Positions 24,069 to 37,990 of a DNA stretch of 64,000 nt are shown piece by piece; the first letter of the stretch is position 1; every line of letters starts with the position of its first letter. The position numbers were made by a program, and so were the translations under genes. Origin of the DNA: Tetracentron sinense (lineage: Eukaryota > Streptophyta > Magnoliopsida > Trochodendrales > Trochodendraceae); assembly GCA_015143295.1 (NCBI GenBank), contig CM026551.1, positions 15,549,827 through 15,613,826 of the forward strand. Reading direction: 5' to 3'. Under the pieces are notes generated by a model. The model saw only the letters and a list, made by a program, of their open reading frames with translations, was not told where the DNA came from and did not search any database.

Positions 24069-24751
24069 AAGATATAAAGAAAAAGGAGTGAGTGCAAAAC
24101 CAGGGAGAGGTTAACTAATGCAGAAGATATAGAACGGTACCGACGAGAAGAAGAACGAAAGAAAGCATGTATTCCATTAGAAAACACTGAAAACAGATAT
24201 AGATTGATGACGAAGATGCACAAACCAGTTGTCGAGCTTTGATCCAATGGCGATCAGCTAGTATAGCAGTAATACATACTGGATATGCAAAGGAAGGAAC
24301 TTGTTAATATTTGAAGAAGGGTATATACATATTGTTAGTGTTACTGTTACTTCTCTGTATTCTTCTAACAATTGAAGAAAATGTAAATACATATTTCAAG
24401 AGTACTGTTATTTTCTGTATCCTTCAAATCTCCGCATATGTAAACAGAAGAAAATGTCCACATAATGTTAAATAACCCACTGCATTCTCATTTCTATAAA
24501 CCTATTGGCTTACTGCAGTCAGTCAATTAAGTTCCATGGGAAATGCTACTCACAGAGCCCTCCTTCTCCCCTTCCATTATAATATTATTATGAAAAGGAA
24601 GCTATAACGAGTCAATTTACCATTGTCAGCAAACCCCAACCACTAGAAAGTGGATTTGAGCCATCTTCCCCTTCCCCCTTCTCCACAACTCAAGTGGCGA
24701 ACCCTGAGCATCATCGGGAAACTGACACCCCCTTGAATTTATTCCATGCTG
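24069..24751. other. 3' flank of the KUP gene
   Basis: Contains the presumed 3' UTR. An AATAAA on the minus strand lies only 9 bp past the stop (24738-24743), probably too close to be used; other A/T-rich candidates lie near 24580. A local duplication of ATATTTGAAGAAGG and ACAATTGAAGAAAATG is at 24305-24400. Confidence 0.35.
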
Positions 24752-27700
24752 TCACACATGGTAAGCCATACCCACTTCAATCAGGGAGGTGTGTGGGATC
24801 CCAAGCACAGTTGCAGGGCGCCTGCAGTTCTGCCTCAAGAACCCATAGACAATGTCAATGGCAAACTTTTTTACAAATGACGATGATTCTCTAGCTACAA
24901 CACATGTATTACCCATCATGTATGCCACCCCAGCTTCCCTTGCATCTACCAATTCCTTCACCTCACTCACTCCCTCATTGTTGAACCCCACTTTCTTCTG
25001 TTGATCCACCACCGGCCTCGATGGCTGCCCAATCACTGCCATCTCTCCTCCACGGGATCCAAACCCACCTCCCTCATCAATCTCACGTTGCAAAAACTCT
25101 GTCAACTTTGCAATCAGCTGGCTCTCAAACTCATAGCTGTCCCTCCTTACATCCTTGTAACCATACCTGACAACAAACTTAAACAGATGAAACTCTGGTG
25201 GGCCAATGCGTCCGATAAGGAACCGCTCACTGGCCGGAACTTTTGGAACTGTCAAGGACTGCAGGGTCACAAAGATGAGGATCCGGTGAAAGGCAGGAAA
25301 GTTGGTGACGAAATGAGAGAACATGGGTGGGATCCCAGATACCATGTTGGAGTAGATTAGACCAATTCCGGGAATACGAGTTATGCCCAGGCTCGGTCCA
25401 AGGCTCAGGAACCTCTCCAAGCCTACCTTGTTCTGCAACTCAAATGAATGTTTTTTGGAAGTCCCGTAGTGCCAGATAGACATCACAGACAAGATTACTA
25501 GAGAGAGGAGAAGGGGGATCCAGCCTCCTTTGTGGACTTTGGCGAGGCAAGCAGAGAAGTAGAGGAGCTCTAAGCATCCAAAAACAATTACAAATATGGC
25601 TGCCACCAGAACAGATCGATTCCAAACCGTAACAATGACGAGAAACATCAAGCAAGTGGTAACGAACATTACAGTGATCACAGCAAGACCTGAAGAGAAC
25701 ATCAATGGGATCAAAAAGCTATTTTGTAAGGAGAATAAGTACCAAGTTACAAATATTCATAGCAAGATTGAGCCACATGAATGGGGTACTGTTCAATTGG
25801 TTAGGACTGACACTTATATAACTTTTTCTTTTGATTCAGTTGCAGTAGTATGAGATAATTTTCACAAGATTGCAACCACACCCATGAGGAGAAACCCTTG
25901 AAGTTCAATTACACAACCACTTAGAAATTGAGAAACTTTTGTTTTACTGTCACTTAAGAAAAAAAAAGGCAAGGTCAGTGATTTTTTCTGATGCTTTTCT
26001 CAGAGGTAAGACTAATCACAGAGGCATAGTAAGGGTATTCACAACGACACACCATATGGGTTTCTTATATATATATGTGTGCGTGTGTGTGTGTGCACAT
26101 GGGCCAAGGCAGGTCCAGACAAGGCTTAGCCCAGGACCTAAGGAGACAGTACCAAGTCCCAAACTGTGCCTACCATGGATTAAAATAACTTGAGCATAGC
26201 CTGAACTAAAGCTGGTAGCTCAATTCGGGTCTTGGGAGACATCTCCAAGGTCTTGAGTTCAACTCCTCCTGGGCTAATCTGATGGACGTGGTTTGCAGGT
26301 GATTGCATGCATCCAAAGGGAGTAGTCCTTCCCCGTCAGGGTTGGGACACCGTCTGTTACCAAAATAAAAATTGAGCTTCAACACATCTCTGTTATTAGT
26401 TCATAATTTGGGCCCAGAGCAGCAGCCCCACTTACGTATCACACCTTATTGTGAAGCCAGGCCTGGCCTACAGGCTGCTGGTGCATACTGCATATCAAGC
26501 ATGCAAAAAGTTGCAAGGCTCAGGAATCTGTTGGAGCCGCATGGCCCATGTACAATTTCTTCATTTGCATCAATCTAAACAGTTCAGCTCGGTAGCAAGC
26601 TCTTGGCTAAGCTAAGACTCATATTGATCAAAACTAGCACTTTGAAAGATGAAACATTATATTGTTAGCAGTTGTGAAGTACATCTATACATCATAGCAT
26701 CTGATTGATACGATTCTCCGACTATTGATGTATATGATAGATGTTCCCCCAACTAAACAGTCTGCATATGCATATTTGTTGGTGCGGTGTGGTTTCAGAT
26801 GTATAAAATTTTAGTATCAATCAAGAATATTTACCCCCCCCCACACACACATGCACGCACACACACACACACACATATATATATAGAGAGAGAGAAGCAG
26901 AAAGAAAGCAAACGTACCATACGCATTGCCAATCATGTCCGTGTCTCTAAAGCCAATAACAACAGCAAGACACAAGACCATCAAGATCCAGTTCACCTCT
27001 GGTATGTAAATTTGCCCATGTATTTGGCTTGATGTATGTATTATCTTCACACGTGGGAAACACCTCAGTGCCCTACACTGACTGATAATCGAGAAAGTGG
27101 CAGAAATTATCGCCTGACTTGCCACAACCGTTGCAAGAGTCGCAATAATAAATACTGGCCAAAATATAGCTTCTGAATGGTGAAAAATTGGAGAAAAGAA
27201 AAATTATATTATGCCCACTGTGAAACATAACTATAACCAAATATCATATGTAAATCAGGCTGAGCAACTTATCTACTTAACTTCCCCATAAACAAAGAAC
27301 ATCAAAGACAGTTGAATCGATAGGAACACATCTTATTGGAAGGCTCATAATTGGTGTTCAATGTAGAACCATTAGTTGAGCAAGGCACCCATTATTTAAC
27401 ATATAAATAAGCTCTCCCACAATCGTTGGCGTATCAGAAACTGAAACTAATGTGTATTCCATTTGGGAAGACTATGTATATATATGTGTGTGTGTGTATA
27501 TATTTGGAATTTCAAGGAGGTCAAGCTACTATGCTTTCCCTTTCTTCCAGTTAAGTAACAGCAGTGTTCAATAATTTTATTAACTCGTAAATTAAAGGTT
27601 AGAGACTAGAGAGTTGTTTTCTAGGGTTTAGAGAGAAGAGAAAGAAGAAGAAAAAAGTACCCTACTCCAACAGACTCATTGGTACTTATGTTTCTGAATG

Positions 27701-30700
27701 ACAGAATTTTAAAAAAGGCCACTATATCTATCGTAACAACGAAACTGCTAAAATGTACCATAAAACAAAGAAGCTCAACACTCCCTCAAGCTGGAGTAAA
27801 TATATAAATCATGCCCAGCCTTACAAATTGTTCTTGAAGATAAGAAAGCTGTAGAGACTTGGTAAATACATCAGCTAATTGGCGAATGGTATGCATGTAT
27901 GTGCTACAAATCAGCCCAGACGCTACCTTCTCCCAAACAACAAGAATGTCAACTTCTATGTGCTTCGCTCTTTCAAAGGCTAGATACAAAATGGATGCCA
28001 CTTGGTTATCATAATTCATAATAGACAGGCATAGGAGAGGTGATAGGGAATCCAAGCTCAGTCAAGAAAGTCCACCACAGTAACTCACATGACCCATGAG
28101 CTAAAGTACGATACTCAATCACTGCACTCGATTGTGAGACAAAAGACTACCTACAGTTCTAGGTGACCAGGTTACCTCGTAGGAAATTACAAAAACCAGA
28201 TTTCAATCACCAATTAGTCAAGGAAATAGCCCAGTCTACATCTGAATATCCAATCACATGTGGATGACAATTTTGAGCATTAAAAAACCCATGAACATGA
28301 CTAGATTTGAGGTATCTAAGGATGCGATATACAACATCAAGATGTGGTACACAAGAAGAATGCATAAACTGACTTAGCACAATCACTCCATCGATAATAA
28401 CTGCCCTCATGATGATGAGGTAGATCAGTTTTAACACCAAACATTGATACATCCATGGATGAGGATAAGTTCACCTTTTGCTGCATGAATAGGTGCTTTG
28501 ATTCCATCAGAAGGAAGCATGAAGAGATTTCAACTTCCTAGTCTCACTGAGAAAGTCCAAAGCATATTTCCTTTGGGATATTAAGTCTTAATATGCCCCT
28601 AAAATAACGAAGAATCTCAATCCTGAAGAGAACTAAGATCCTTAATCTTGAATACTTGGCTGGTGATCTTCACATGACCAATAAAGGAAGCATCATCTCA
28701 AATGATTACAATATCATCTACATGCAAAAGAAGAATAGTGCGACCCTTCTATTGTGAGTGGACAAAAAGTGTGATCAGCATGCTGACAACGAAATCCCAT
28801 ATCAAGAATCGCACTACTGAATCTCTCGAATCAATCACGGCAATAAGAGATCACGATATATAACGGTTTTGGTTGAAACCGAAACGTATCCTGTAACCTG
28901 TATTTTAATTCTTGGATACAAGTGGCTCTACACTGTCAAGCATTGGGCAGATGGGATTGTTGAGTGGTATAAAGCCTGCCTTATAGCAAGGGTTTCACTT
29001 AGGGGTGTCAATGAGCCGAGCTGAGCTGGGCATTGCTCAGGCTCAGCTGGATTTTTGATGTTGCTCAGGCTCGACTCTAGCTTAAAAAGTTCAGCTCGGG
29101 CTCAGCTCAGCCACAAATCATTGAGCTCGAGCCGACTTGTTAAGCTCTAATTTTAAAAAAAATAAAATTGTATAGTGGGGGCGATATTCTAAGAATTAAG
29201 GGATTAAATGGTGGGGTACAAAGAAAAGAGGAAGATAAAATAGTGCTTTCACTAACCTGATGAACATTTCATGTTCTTAATTTAAAAAACTTATTTCATT
29301 TTCTTATACTTTTTAATGTAAAACTCAATATTGGCAGGGGTATAACTATACATGGGTATTCATTGAATTAGTTGAGCTGAGCTACTTCTTACTTGAGCTC
29401 GGCTCGTTATCTAAACGAGCTCACTCACTTGGCTTGGCTCGGCTCGATGAGCTTTTTAATCATGCTCAAGCTCGGTTCGTTTCGAGCCGAGTCGAGCTGG
29501 CTCAGGTCATTGACAACCCTAGCTTCACTAAAGCATATGGCATTGACTATAGTGTGACTTTTGTGCCCGTTGTAAAGCTCAATTCTGTATGGGTCCTTCT
29601 TTCCATTGCAGCTAACAAGGGTTGGCCTCTCTTTCAGCTTTATGTGAAGAATGCATTTCTTCACGGTGACCTCACAGAAGAGATCTACATGGATCTACCT
29701 TGAGGAGATCAGATTAAGGAGAAGTACAACAAGGTATGTAAGCTAAAAAAAGGGCATTGAGGAAATCCCATGTACAAAGGAACTGACACTGTGACGAATG
29801 GTCTCACAAGTATGTGAAGGGAACATTGAGGAAAAAATATGTTGGTTACGTATCATCTATCATGTGGTCAAAAGCTCTTGAAACAATGATCCAAAAGGGG
29901 GATTTAAAAGAGGAGGCATGCAATGTGGTACTTGATGGCCCAAAAGTGGATACCATGGAGGAAAAGGCAACACGAGTAAAGTCATGTTGTTGTGGAGGAA
30001 AACATTGGTTCCTAACTTGTTGAAGCCAAAAACATGTGCCCTGATTATAGAAACAATATCAATGAAAGAAGGTCTATTGAAGGTCTCCATACCCATAGCA
30101 GCATGTGGTTCAAGCACAATCTCATTAGTAAAAGCAGAGTGAGCAGATGCTGATTCCTTGCTAGGATTGCCATGAAGTTTGTAACATAAGTCATGGGTGT
30201 GACCAGTCTTGTAGTAGTAAGTGCATAAGGGAGTATTTGGCATCGTTCCAGTGGAACGTTTTTCGTTCCGTTTCTTCGGAACACATGGGAACACGTTTAG
30301 GTATTCATAATTCTTGTTCTGTTTAGAGAAACGGGACTAAAAGAAACGAAATTCTTGGAACAAAAAAAAATTACTTCGGGGAACGGAACGACCCACGTGA
30401 TCAAAACCGTTCCCGATAAAATCTAGAAAGACTCAAAAGAGTTTTCTCTTCACAAAAACGACCCAGACCGAGCTCTTCCTCAACCGACCAGACGCTTCCG
30501 ACTCCAGTGACCACTCCGGCCGGCATCAAGGTATTCCTCTCTCTCTCTCTCTCTCGTTTTGATTCAACAAAAATACTGTATCATCTTCATCTTTGTTGTC
30601 TTGCATGGTTTTATTGAAGATATTTGGACTATTCATCTTGTAGATCTAACAAGGATTGCTGGGGATTTCTTGTTTTTTTGGGGGTACTCTCTTCCACGCA

Positions 30701-33700
30701 TGATCTCTCTAACGGGGGTTCCTCTTCTAGATCTATCACTGTTAGATTTTTTGGGGTTCACTTCAACCCATGATCTCTCTAATGGGGGTTGCTCTTGTAA
30801 ATCGAAGGATTGTTAACAAATTTTTGGGGGTTCTTCTTTGCAGATTTATTTTTATTTTTTTGGTTTCTCTTTGTTGAAATATTCTGGGTTCCTCGTTTTT
30901 TTTTTATATGATGTTCTACGAATTTATTTTTCCCGATTTGCCTTCCATTAACAAAATTTTGGGGTTTCTCTTGTATATCTATCAATGTTTTTTTAAAGAA
31001 AAGTTTCTCTTTGTTAACAAATTTTTTGGGGTTCCTCTTGTAATTTTTTTTGACTGCTCTGCCTACGAGATGTTTTGGCCAAATCTGTGTATATTTTCTG
31101 TTTGTCATCCATTAACGAATTTTTTTGGGGGGCTTATAAATTCTTAGGCTATGGATGCCATAGTGGGCTTATAAATCTTAGGCTATGGCAGAAAATTCCA
31201 TGTTGGTCATGTTTGTTGCTACCATCTGTTGGTATGTATCTATGTTGGCCAGCTCTGTTGCTTCCTTCCATATTATTTTCACTCTGAATTGCCAATTCAA
31301 CTCTATAATTTTTTGGTGCAAAGGGCTTTTCCTTTTTACAATTTAAAAGTAAAACATCTAGATTAGTGATATGCTGTTGCATACTAGTCAGTCCTTTGAG
31401 GAACAAAACATGGTTAATCAAAAGGGAATTTAGGATGAAGGGAATACGTAAGGATAGTCACTGTAAAATTGTGGTGGGTCTTACCTGTGATATACTCTTT
31501 TTTTACCTGTTTGGCTTGATTAAATATATCTGTGATGCTTGAAAACAGAATTGTCATTTCAACTCTATCGTATGAGTAATGTGGAAATAATAGAACCATC
31601 TTAATGTTTCAATACTAAACATGATTTACTATATATACTTTACAACGTGTAATAAATGCACATCTTTCGATAGATGTCAGGAATTATCATAGGGGAGAAA
31701 GAGTCAGTGGTTGCAAGGTGGAGCAGTAGGGAGGAGAAGTTGTTAACAAAACTAATAGCTGAAGAGGTTCGCAAGGGAAACGGACCAACTACGACATTCT
31801 CAGAAAGGGCATGGAATGACATAAATGAGAAGTTCTTCAAGGAAACGGGTCACAAGTATTCTCATCAACAATTCAAAAATAAGGTCAACAAGTTGAGGCA
31901 ATACTATCAAGAGTTTAAAACACTTCGCGATGTCCTAACACGTTTTGGATGTAGTTTGATGTGTTTTTTATGGGACTTGTAATGGTTGTTTGGACATTTA
32001 TTATTATTATGCTTGTAAAGTAAAACATGCAACATTTCATTTGGGACACCTGTAAGACTTTTTATCTATAAATTACGCCATCTTATGACACTTATTTGAA
32101 TGGATGAACACCATTATAATTTATAATTTTTAGATTTAAATTCCAAATTATTTGTTATGTTATATAAAAAGAGTGAGAGTATGATGATTATTTGTCTATT
32201 TTTTAATCAATTTATAGTATATATGCGCGATCCAAACGAGATTCTGTTGTTTATGTTCCTTAGAACAAATTAATTCCGGTTGACGGCATCCAAACGGGTT
32301 CTAAAAACAGAACCATTTCAAAAAAATCAGGCTGTTACAGGGAACAAAATCGTTTCTGATCCGGAACGATGCCAAACACCCCCTAAGAGACTACCACGTT
32401 CCAAAAATCCCCATTCATGGCCACTGTCATGGCCATGATCACAAGGCTCAATGAATCTCCACAAATCCAACTCAAATGTTGTTTGATCTTGAAAGTATAC
32501 AGGCTAAAGGATGCCAAGGAATGGGTGGTAGCAACCATTGTATGACTCTCCACACTTGAATGAAAGTACAAACACCCTCAAGGGATGAGGGGTTATTGAC
32601 ATGATCTATGTACGAAGTTGTGCACACATCACTGATCACATAGACCGGCAAGAAAATAAAAATTTTATCTCTTTTTTGTTCACATTAAACCTCCACACTC
32701 TAGTATCTAGGAATGCTAAAAGTAGCTCATAGTAACTTAGCTCTTCCTGTCAACTATTAAGATCCGCATAATATTTGTGCAAGTGTCATAGACACATTGT
32801 TTGTTGTTAGTGAAGGGCAATCTCTCTTGTAGTTGATAAATCCAAGCCATATTTAATTTTGCACCATGTCTCCTTTAGGGATTTCCATACACTAGCAACT
32901 ATCTGATAGAACATATAACTTAAATCAATATGAGATTTTAGGAGTTTACTATTTATCACATGACCAACACAATTTCTGAATCCCATAATTTTTGTTTATA
33001 TTCATCTTCGTCATCAAGTTCACACCTAGCAATATTTTCATACAAGTATCCAATTTCTCCTGAGTCCTGACCACTAACATACAGTCTTAACAACTTGAGA
33101 CCATGCAAGGTAATTGTTTACATCAAATTTCATGGTTATAGGGTACAAGAGGGCATTAGAGTACCCTTTAAAGGTTCTAGAATCTATTGATGACATCAGA
33201 GATATAAAAATCACAACCAGAAGTAGGAAAACACGAAGAATATTTTTTATAAAAAGTATTTAATCACGGTCACACTATGAGGCCCCTTTTGCACATAACT
33301 CAATTGATTCTAACTACAAAAGAAAGAGGATGTAATAGTATTGATACAAACGAAAAAAATTCACCAAATGCATTTGGTATTGCAGCCCTATATAGATCTG
33401 TCAAAGAGAAATTGCCGAAATATATATTCGATATTGGGGTTTTTTAAACAACCCTAATCTTGAAAAATATCAAGCAAACAGTCACAAAATGGAGAGAGAT
33501 CACCACCAAATGAAAGATGGCAGCGGAGGCTTCAAAACGATACTCGTCTCAATCAAAGACATGACATCAATCTATGTTGACATCAGCATCAATGATGCTG
33601 ACATCAGTACTTGGTTCGGGCAGGGACTTGTAATAATATGACAAAAGGTTTTCCCAAGGTGTACTGCTCTGGTACCAACTTGTAAATTTAGGGCTAGAGG

Positions 33701-36700
33701 TTTATTTTGTAGTGCTTAGATAAGTATAAAGATGCCCTAGTCCAAAGTCCAAAAGACTCACTGCTATTAATATTAGTCACATGAAAAAATTTATAAGTTT
33801 GCCACTATATTTGTCCTAATAATGAAAATTCCACAATGTGACCTTGAGAACATAAGAATCCCAACAACACAGTGGAATAGAATTTATTCTCAAAAGATAC
33901 ATAGAAAAAAAAATTATAGATGAACTGTAAGTATATAGCAAAAAAAAGTGTCCTTTTTTAAGATCATAGAAACGACATTAGCATTGAGCACTATTCCCAT
34001 CACAAAGAAATAAGTAACTAACTGCATCTTGCATCTCATGAAAATAGAATTCTTAATTCATACCTGGAATCGACTTGTAGAAGCTTCTCTGAAGGTCCAT
34101 TTTGTGCTTGGAAAGATAAGCAGCTTCACCCATGTATGCCAAAAGTAAGCAAGGATAAACAAATCCTGTGAATGCCATCTGCAATCAAAACCATATTGTA
34201 CCCCAAAACATGAAACATTATTAAACAATGACACGAATGCCACTGATTTTATAAGGAGAAGATGAAGGAAATTCATAGGTTGCCAGAATAACAAAATAGT
34301 AATTGCCAATAGTTAGGTACTGAAGTTCTCAGACATATTAAAAATATATATTTGTAATCACCAATCGATGGACAACTCATGGATGTAATTTCCAATTTTG
34401 ACAAGGATAAATTTCAGAACATTAATACTTCTCTAATGATCAGAAGAAAATAATAGTCCCCATCTCCATACTAATGGATAATTTTTTTGAAAAATATAGA
34501 TATTGAGATTTGATAGCTAGCACTATCGGTTTCCAGAACAAAAAAGATTGTAATAGGACAAAACAATAGAATAGATTCTTCTGAAAATTTTGAAAAAGTC
34601 GGGAAAAAAAAATTAGGCAATCATATTTACTTCTTTGCTTCAAAACCATCAGAACTTAAAAAAAGAAAGGGAGAAAATAGTACCCTGATAGAAAGGTGGG
34701 AGAAATGGCCAAGATCAGCAAACATAGCCTCGGCACCTGATTGAGCATAAATTGCTTTATCAGCCTTCGTAAGGGAGAAGCAGATTTCGAAAATATAATT
34801 GAATTCTATGGGGGAGACTACCAAACGACCTGTAATACAAAGGACAATGCCTCCAAGCGAACTCCAGCCATCTTTTCCAGCCTTTTTGAAGAAGTTATAT
34901 GCATAATATGGTGACAGAGCACTCACAACGTGAGGGTTCCAATGGATTATGTTGTAAATGCCTACCCCACTAATGCATAAAAGCCAAGCTATCAAAATTG
35001 GAGCGAAAAGAAAGCCAATCATTTGTGTTCCATAACGCTGAAGAACAAAGAGCCCCACCAAAATAATGCAAGCAATAAATACTGTATAATCTGCATGTGA
35101 GAAAGTATATTAAGAAAATGCAAATAAAGAATGTTGACCACAAAGACAGACTTATTCCAAGGTACTACCCTACTATGGTTTAAAGTACAGGAAAGCCTCA
35201 AAAATTATTATAAAAGTACACACTGCAATGTCCACGGATACAATTTATGTATTCACGATGGAGGGACATTCTTCCGAAAGAAGGGCTTTAATCATCTCCA
35301 TTGAAATTCCTTTTCTTTATCAACTAGAAAATGTTGATTTTACTTACTCTCGTGTAGCTCTGGAACCTTGATTTTAACACCATAAACTGCAGAAAGGACT
35401 GAAAAACAAAGCAAAGAAAATATCACCAATCATTAGTAGTTGCAGAAAGGGGCCACACTAACCAGTGAAGAAAACCACCAAAATGTTGAAGTTAACATTA
35501 CTTCTCAAACTTTAGTGATTAATTTACAAGCCAAAATCTCGAAATAATCACACTTTGAAATCATACCTAAATGGAAAATTTGGTTTTAAGAATAAAAAGG
35601 AACATCACAAGATCATTAGTTCATAACATCCTGATTCATGCTCTTTAAAATAATATCGTACAACTAGTTTTCTTGAAATACTAAAAGGAAAAGTTCAAGT
35701 AATTTCATCAGAAACGATACCAGACATTGCCGGGGTCAGGACACCATCACTGATAACCATGCTAGTCCCAAGAAGCACAACTAGCAGCAGTACAATACGA
35801 GAATTATGATGTTTTTCAAAGAACTCCTTTAAAAGTGATCTAGTTTTTGTCTCCTTAAGGGAAGTTCCAGAGCTGTGAGAAGATAAATGCTCATGTGCTG
35901 CATGAGAAGTGCTCAAAAGGCCCATCTTCGAGTGGCGGCACAATAACGAATACAAAGCAAAGGTTCCACCTGTAGAAACAAGATTCTTAAGGGATTCAAA
36001 AAAAAATCATCCGTAGTTCTTACACAAATAAAAAGATGAAAAGTTATGTGGGTATTCGGAAGCACCTTCACCACTGTCATCTGCTCCTAATACAAATATA
36101 ATGTACTTGAAGAGAGGGATTAGAGTCAAAGTCCAGAAAACCAGAGAAAGTACCCCAAGAATCTCATCGTCTTCCTCGTGAAGTTTCAACCTCCCTGAGA
36201 ATGTGCTTTTAAAAACATAGATGGGTGAAGTGCTCAGGTCACCATACACGACCCCCAAACTCTGGTACGCAAGACATAGAGTGGTCTTGTACAATTTCTG
36301 AAAGTGAGGCACACATGAAAGGTGTTACATTCTTTAAAAATAAAAGTTGTATTGAGTTTGTAAATTGACAATATAAATATATATATAGAGAGAGAGAGAG
36401 TAACATTCCTAAAAGCTCAGCTGTTAGGAGACTTTGGTAAGCAGTGGACTCTTAATTGTTAGATCATAAACTCATTTAAATCCAACCTTACATCCAAGAT
36501 AGGTCCTTAATTCTAGGGAACCACAAACTCATTTAAATTCCAACCTACATTCAAGATAGATGGTTTTTGTATAACTACCCCTTTAATTCTAGGAAACCAC
36601 AGGAGATGTGTTCTCTCTCTCTCTTTCTCTCTCTCATTCTCATTCTCACTCTCACTCTCACTCTCACTGTAAGTTTTTTTTTCCTAAAAACCTAAGAGAA

Positions 36701-37942
36701 GAGGTTGAACCCTTAAAAGACAAAACTTTGGATTAATATCTTCTTAATCACAGTTAAAAGGACACATGTTGGATTGGGATTCAACGAAATTGATTTAGAA
36801 AAAAAAACTCTCCTCTCGTTCTCACTGTAATTTTTTTTTCCAAAAACCTACGGAGAAGAGGTTGAACCCTAGAGAAAAGATGAAATCATGAAACTTTGGG
36901 TTAATATCTTCTTAACCACTATTAAAGGGATTCAACCAAATATGATTAAAAAAAATTAACATGAGAGAGAGAGAGTGTGTGACTAGGAGAGAGAACAAGG
37001 AAAAATGAGATACTTCTATTTAAGAGGGGGAGGTTGGTTACGTATTAGGGTGGTTTTTCAAAAAATAAGCGATTTTAATTTCATCTCTTGGATTTGGAAG
37101 TAGTATGGATCTAACGGCCATGATTGCATAGCTTACTAGAATCTCTAGTAAGTTAAGCCAACGAGAACCTTTCTCTGTCTCTCTCTCTCTCTATATATAT
37201 GTATATATAGAGAGAGAGAGAGAGTTTAATCGTTAGATCATAAACTCATTTAAATTCAACCCTACATCCAAGATAGATAATTTTTGTAAAACTAACCTCC
37301 TTAATTCTAGGAAACCACAAACCCATTTAAATTTCACCCTACGTTCAAGATGGATGATTTTTGTATAACTACCCCTTTAATTCTAGGAAACCACACGAGA
37401 GGTGTTCTCTCTCTCTCTCTCACACACTGTAAGTTCTTTTTTTCTAAAAACCTAAAAGAGGTTGAACCCTAGATAAAAGATGAAACTTTTGATTAATATC
37501 TTCTTAACCACAGTTAAAAGGACACAATGTGGGTTGGGATTCAGCCAAATATGATTTAGAAAAAAAACTCTCCTCTCGTTCTCGCTGTAATTTTTTTTCT
37601 AGAAACCTAAAGAGAAGATGTTGAACCCTAGAAAAAAAATCAAACTTTGGGTTAATATCTTCTTAACCACAGTCAAGGACGTGTGGGTTGGGATTCAACC
37701 AAATAAGATTAATAAAAAGTAACATGAGAGCGATAATATGACAGAGAGAGTGTGACTAGGAGAGAGAACAAAGAAAAAAGAGAAACTCCTAATTAAGGAG
37801 GGAGGTTGGTTACGTAATAAGGTGGTTTTTTACAAAATAAATGGTTTTAATTTCATCTCTTGGATTCGAAAAAGTATTGATCTAACGGCCATGATTGGGT
37901 AGCTTACTAGAATCTCTAGTAAGCCAAGCCAACGAGAACGCT

Positions 37943-37990
<48 letters not shown>

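Larger units (their letters stand above)
29801..33680 (-). mobile_element. Copia gag/leader remnant with primer-binding site
   Basis: A gag zinc-knuckle region ([20 protein letters not shown]) is at 30140-30240. The frame is interrupted by the Harbinger-type element and continues on the far side (32387-33650). At 33664-33675, next to the LTR, the minus strand reads TGGTACCAGAGC, one base off the usual initiator-Met primer-binding site TGGTATCAGAGC. Many stops. Confidence 0.7.

Noticed and set aside
25001..25360. Plus-strand 119-codon frame
   Set aside because: Antisense shadow of the last KUP exon.
26837..26895. Possible CRISPR-like regular repeats
   Set aside because: Simple dinucleotide microsatellite; no spacers.
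27565..33866. One intact copia element bounded by the two LTR-like sequences
   Set aside because: Flanks do not form a target duplication and an inner piece is reversed, so it is a composite.
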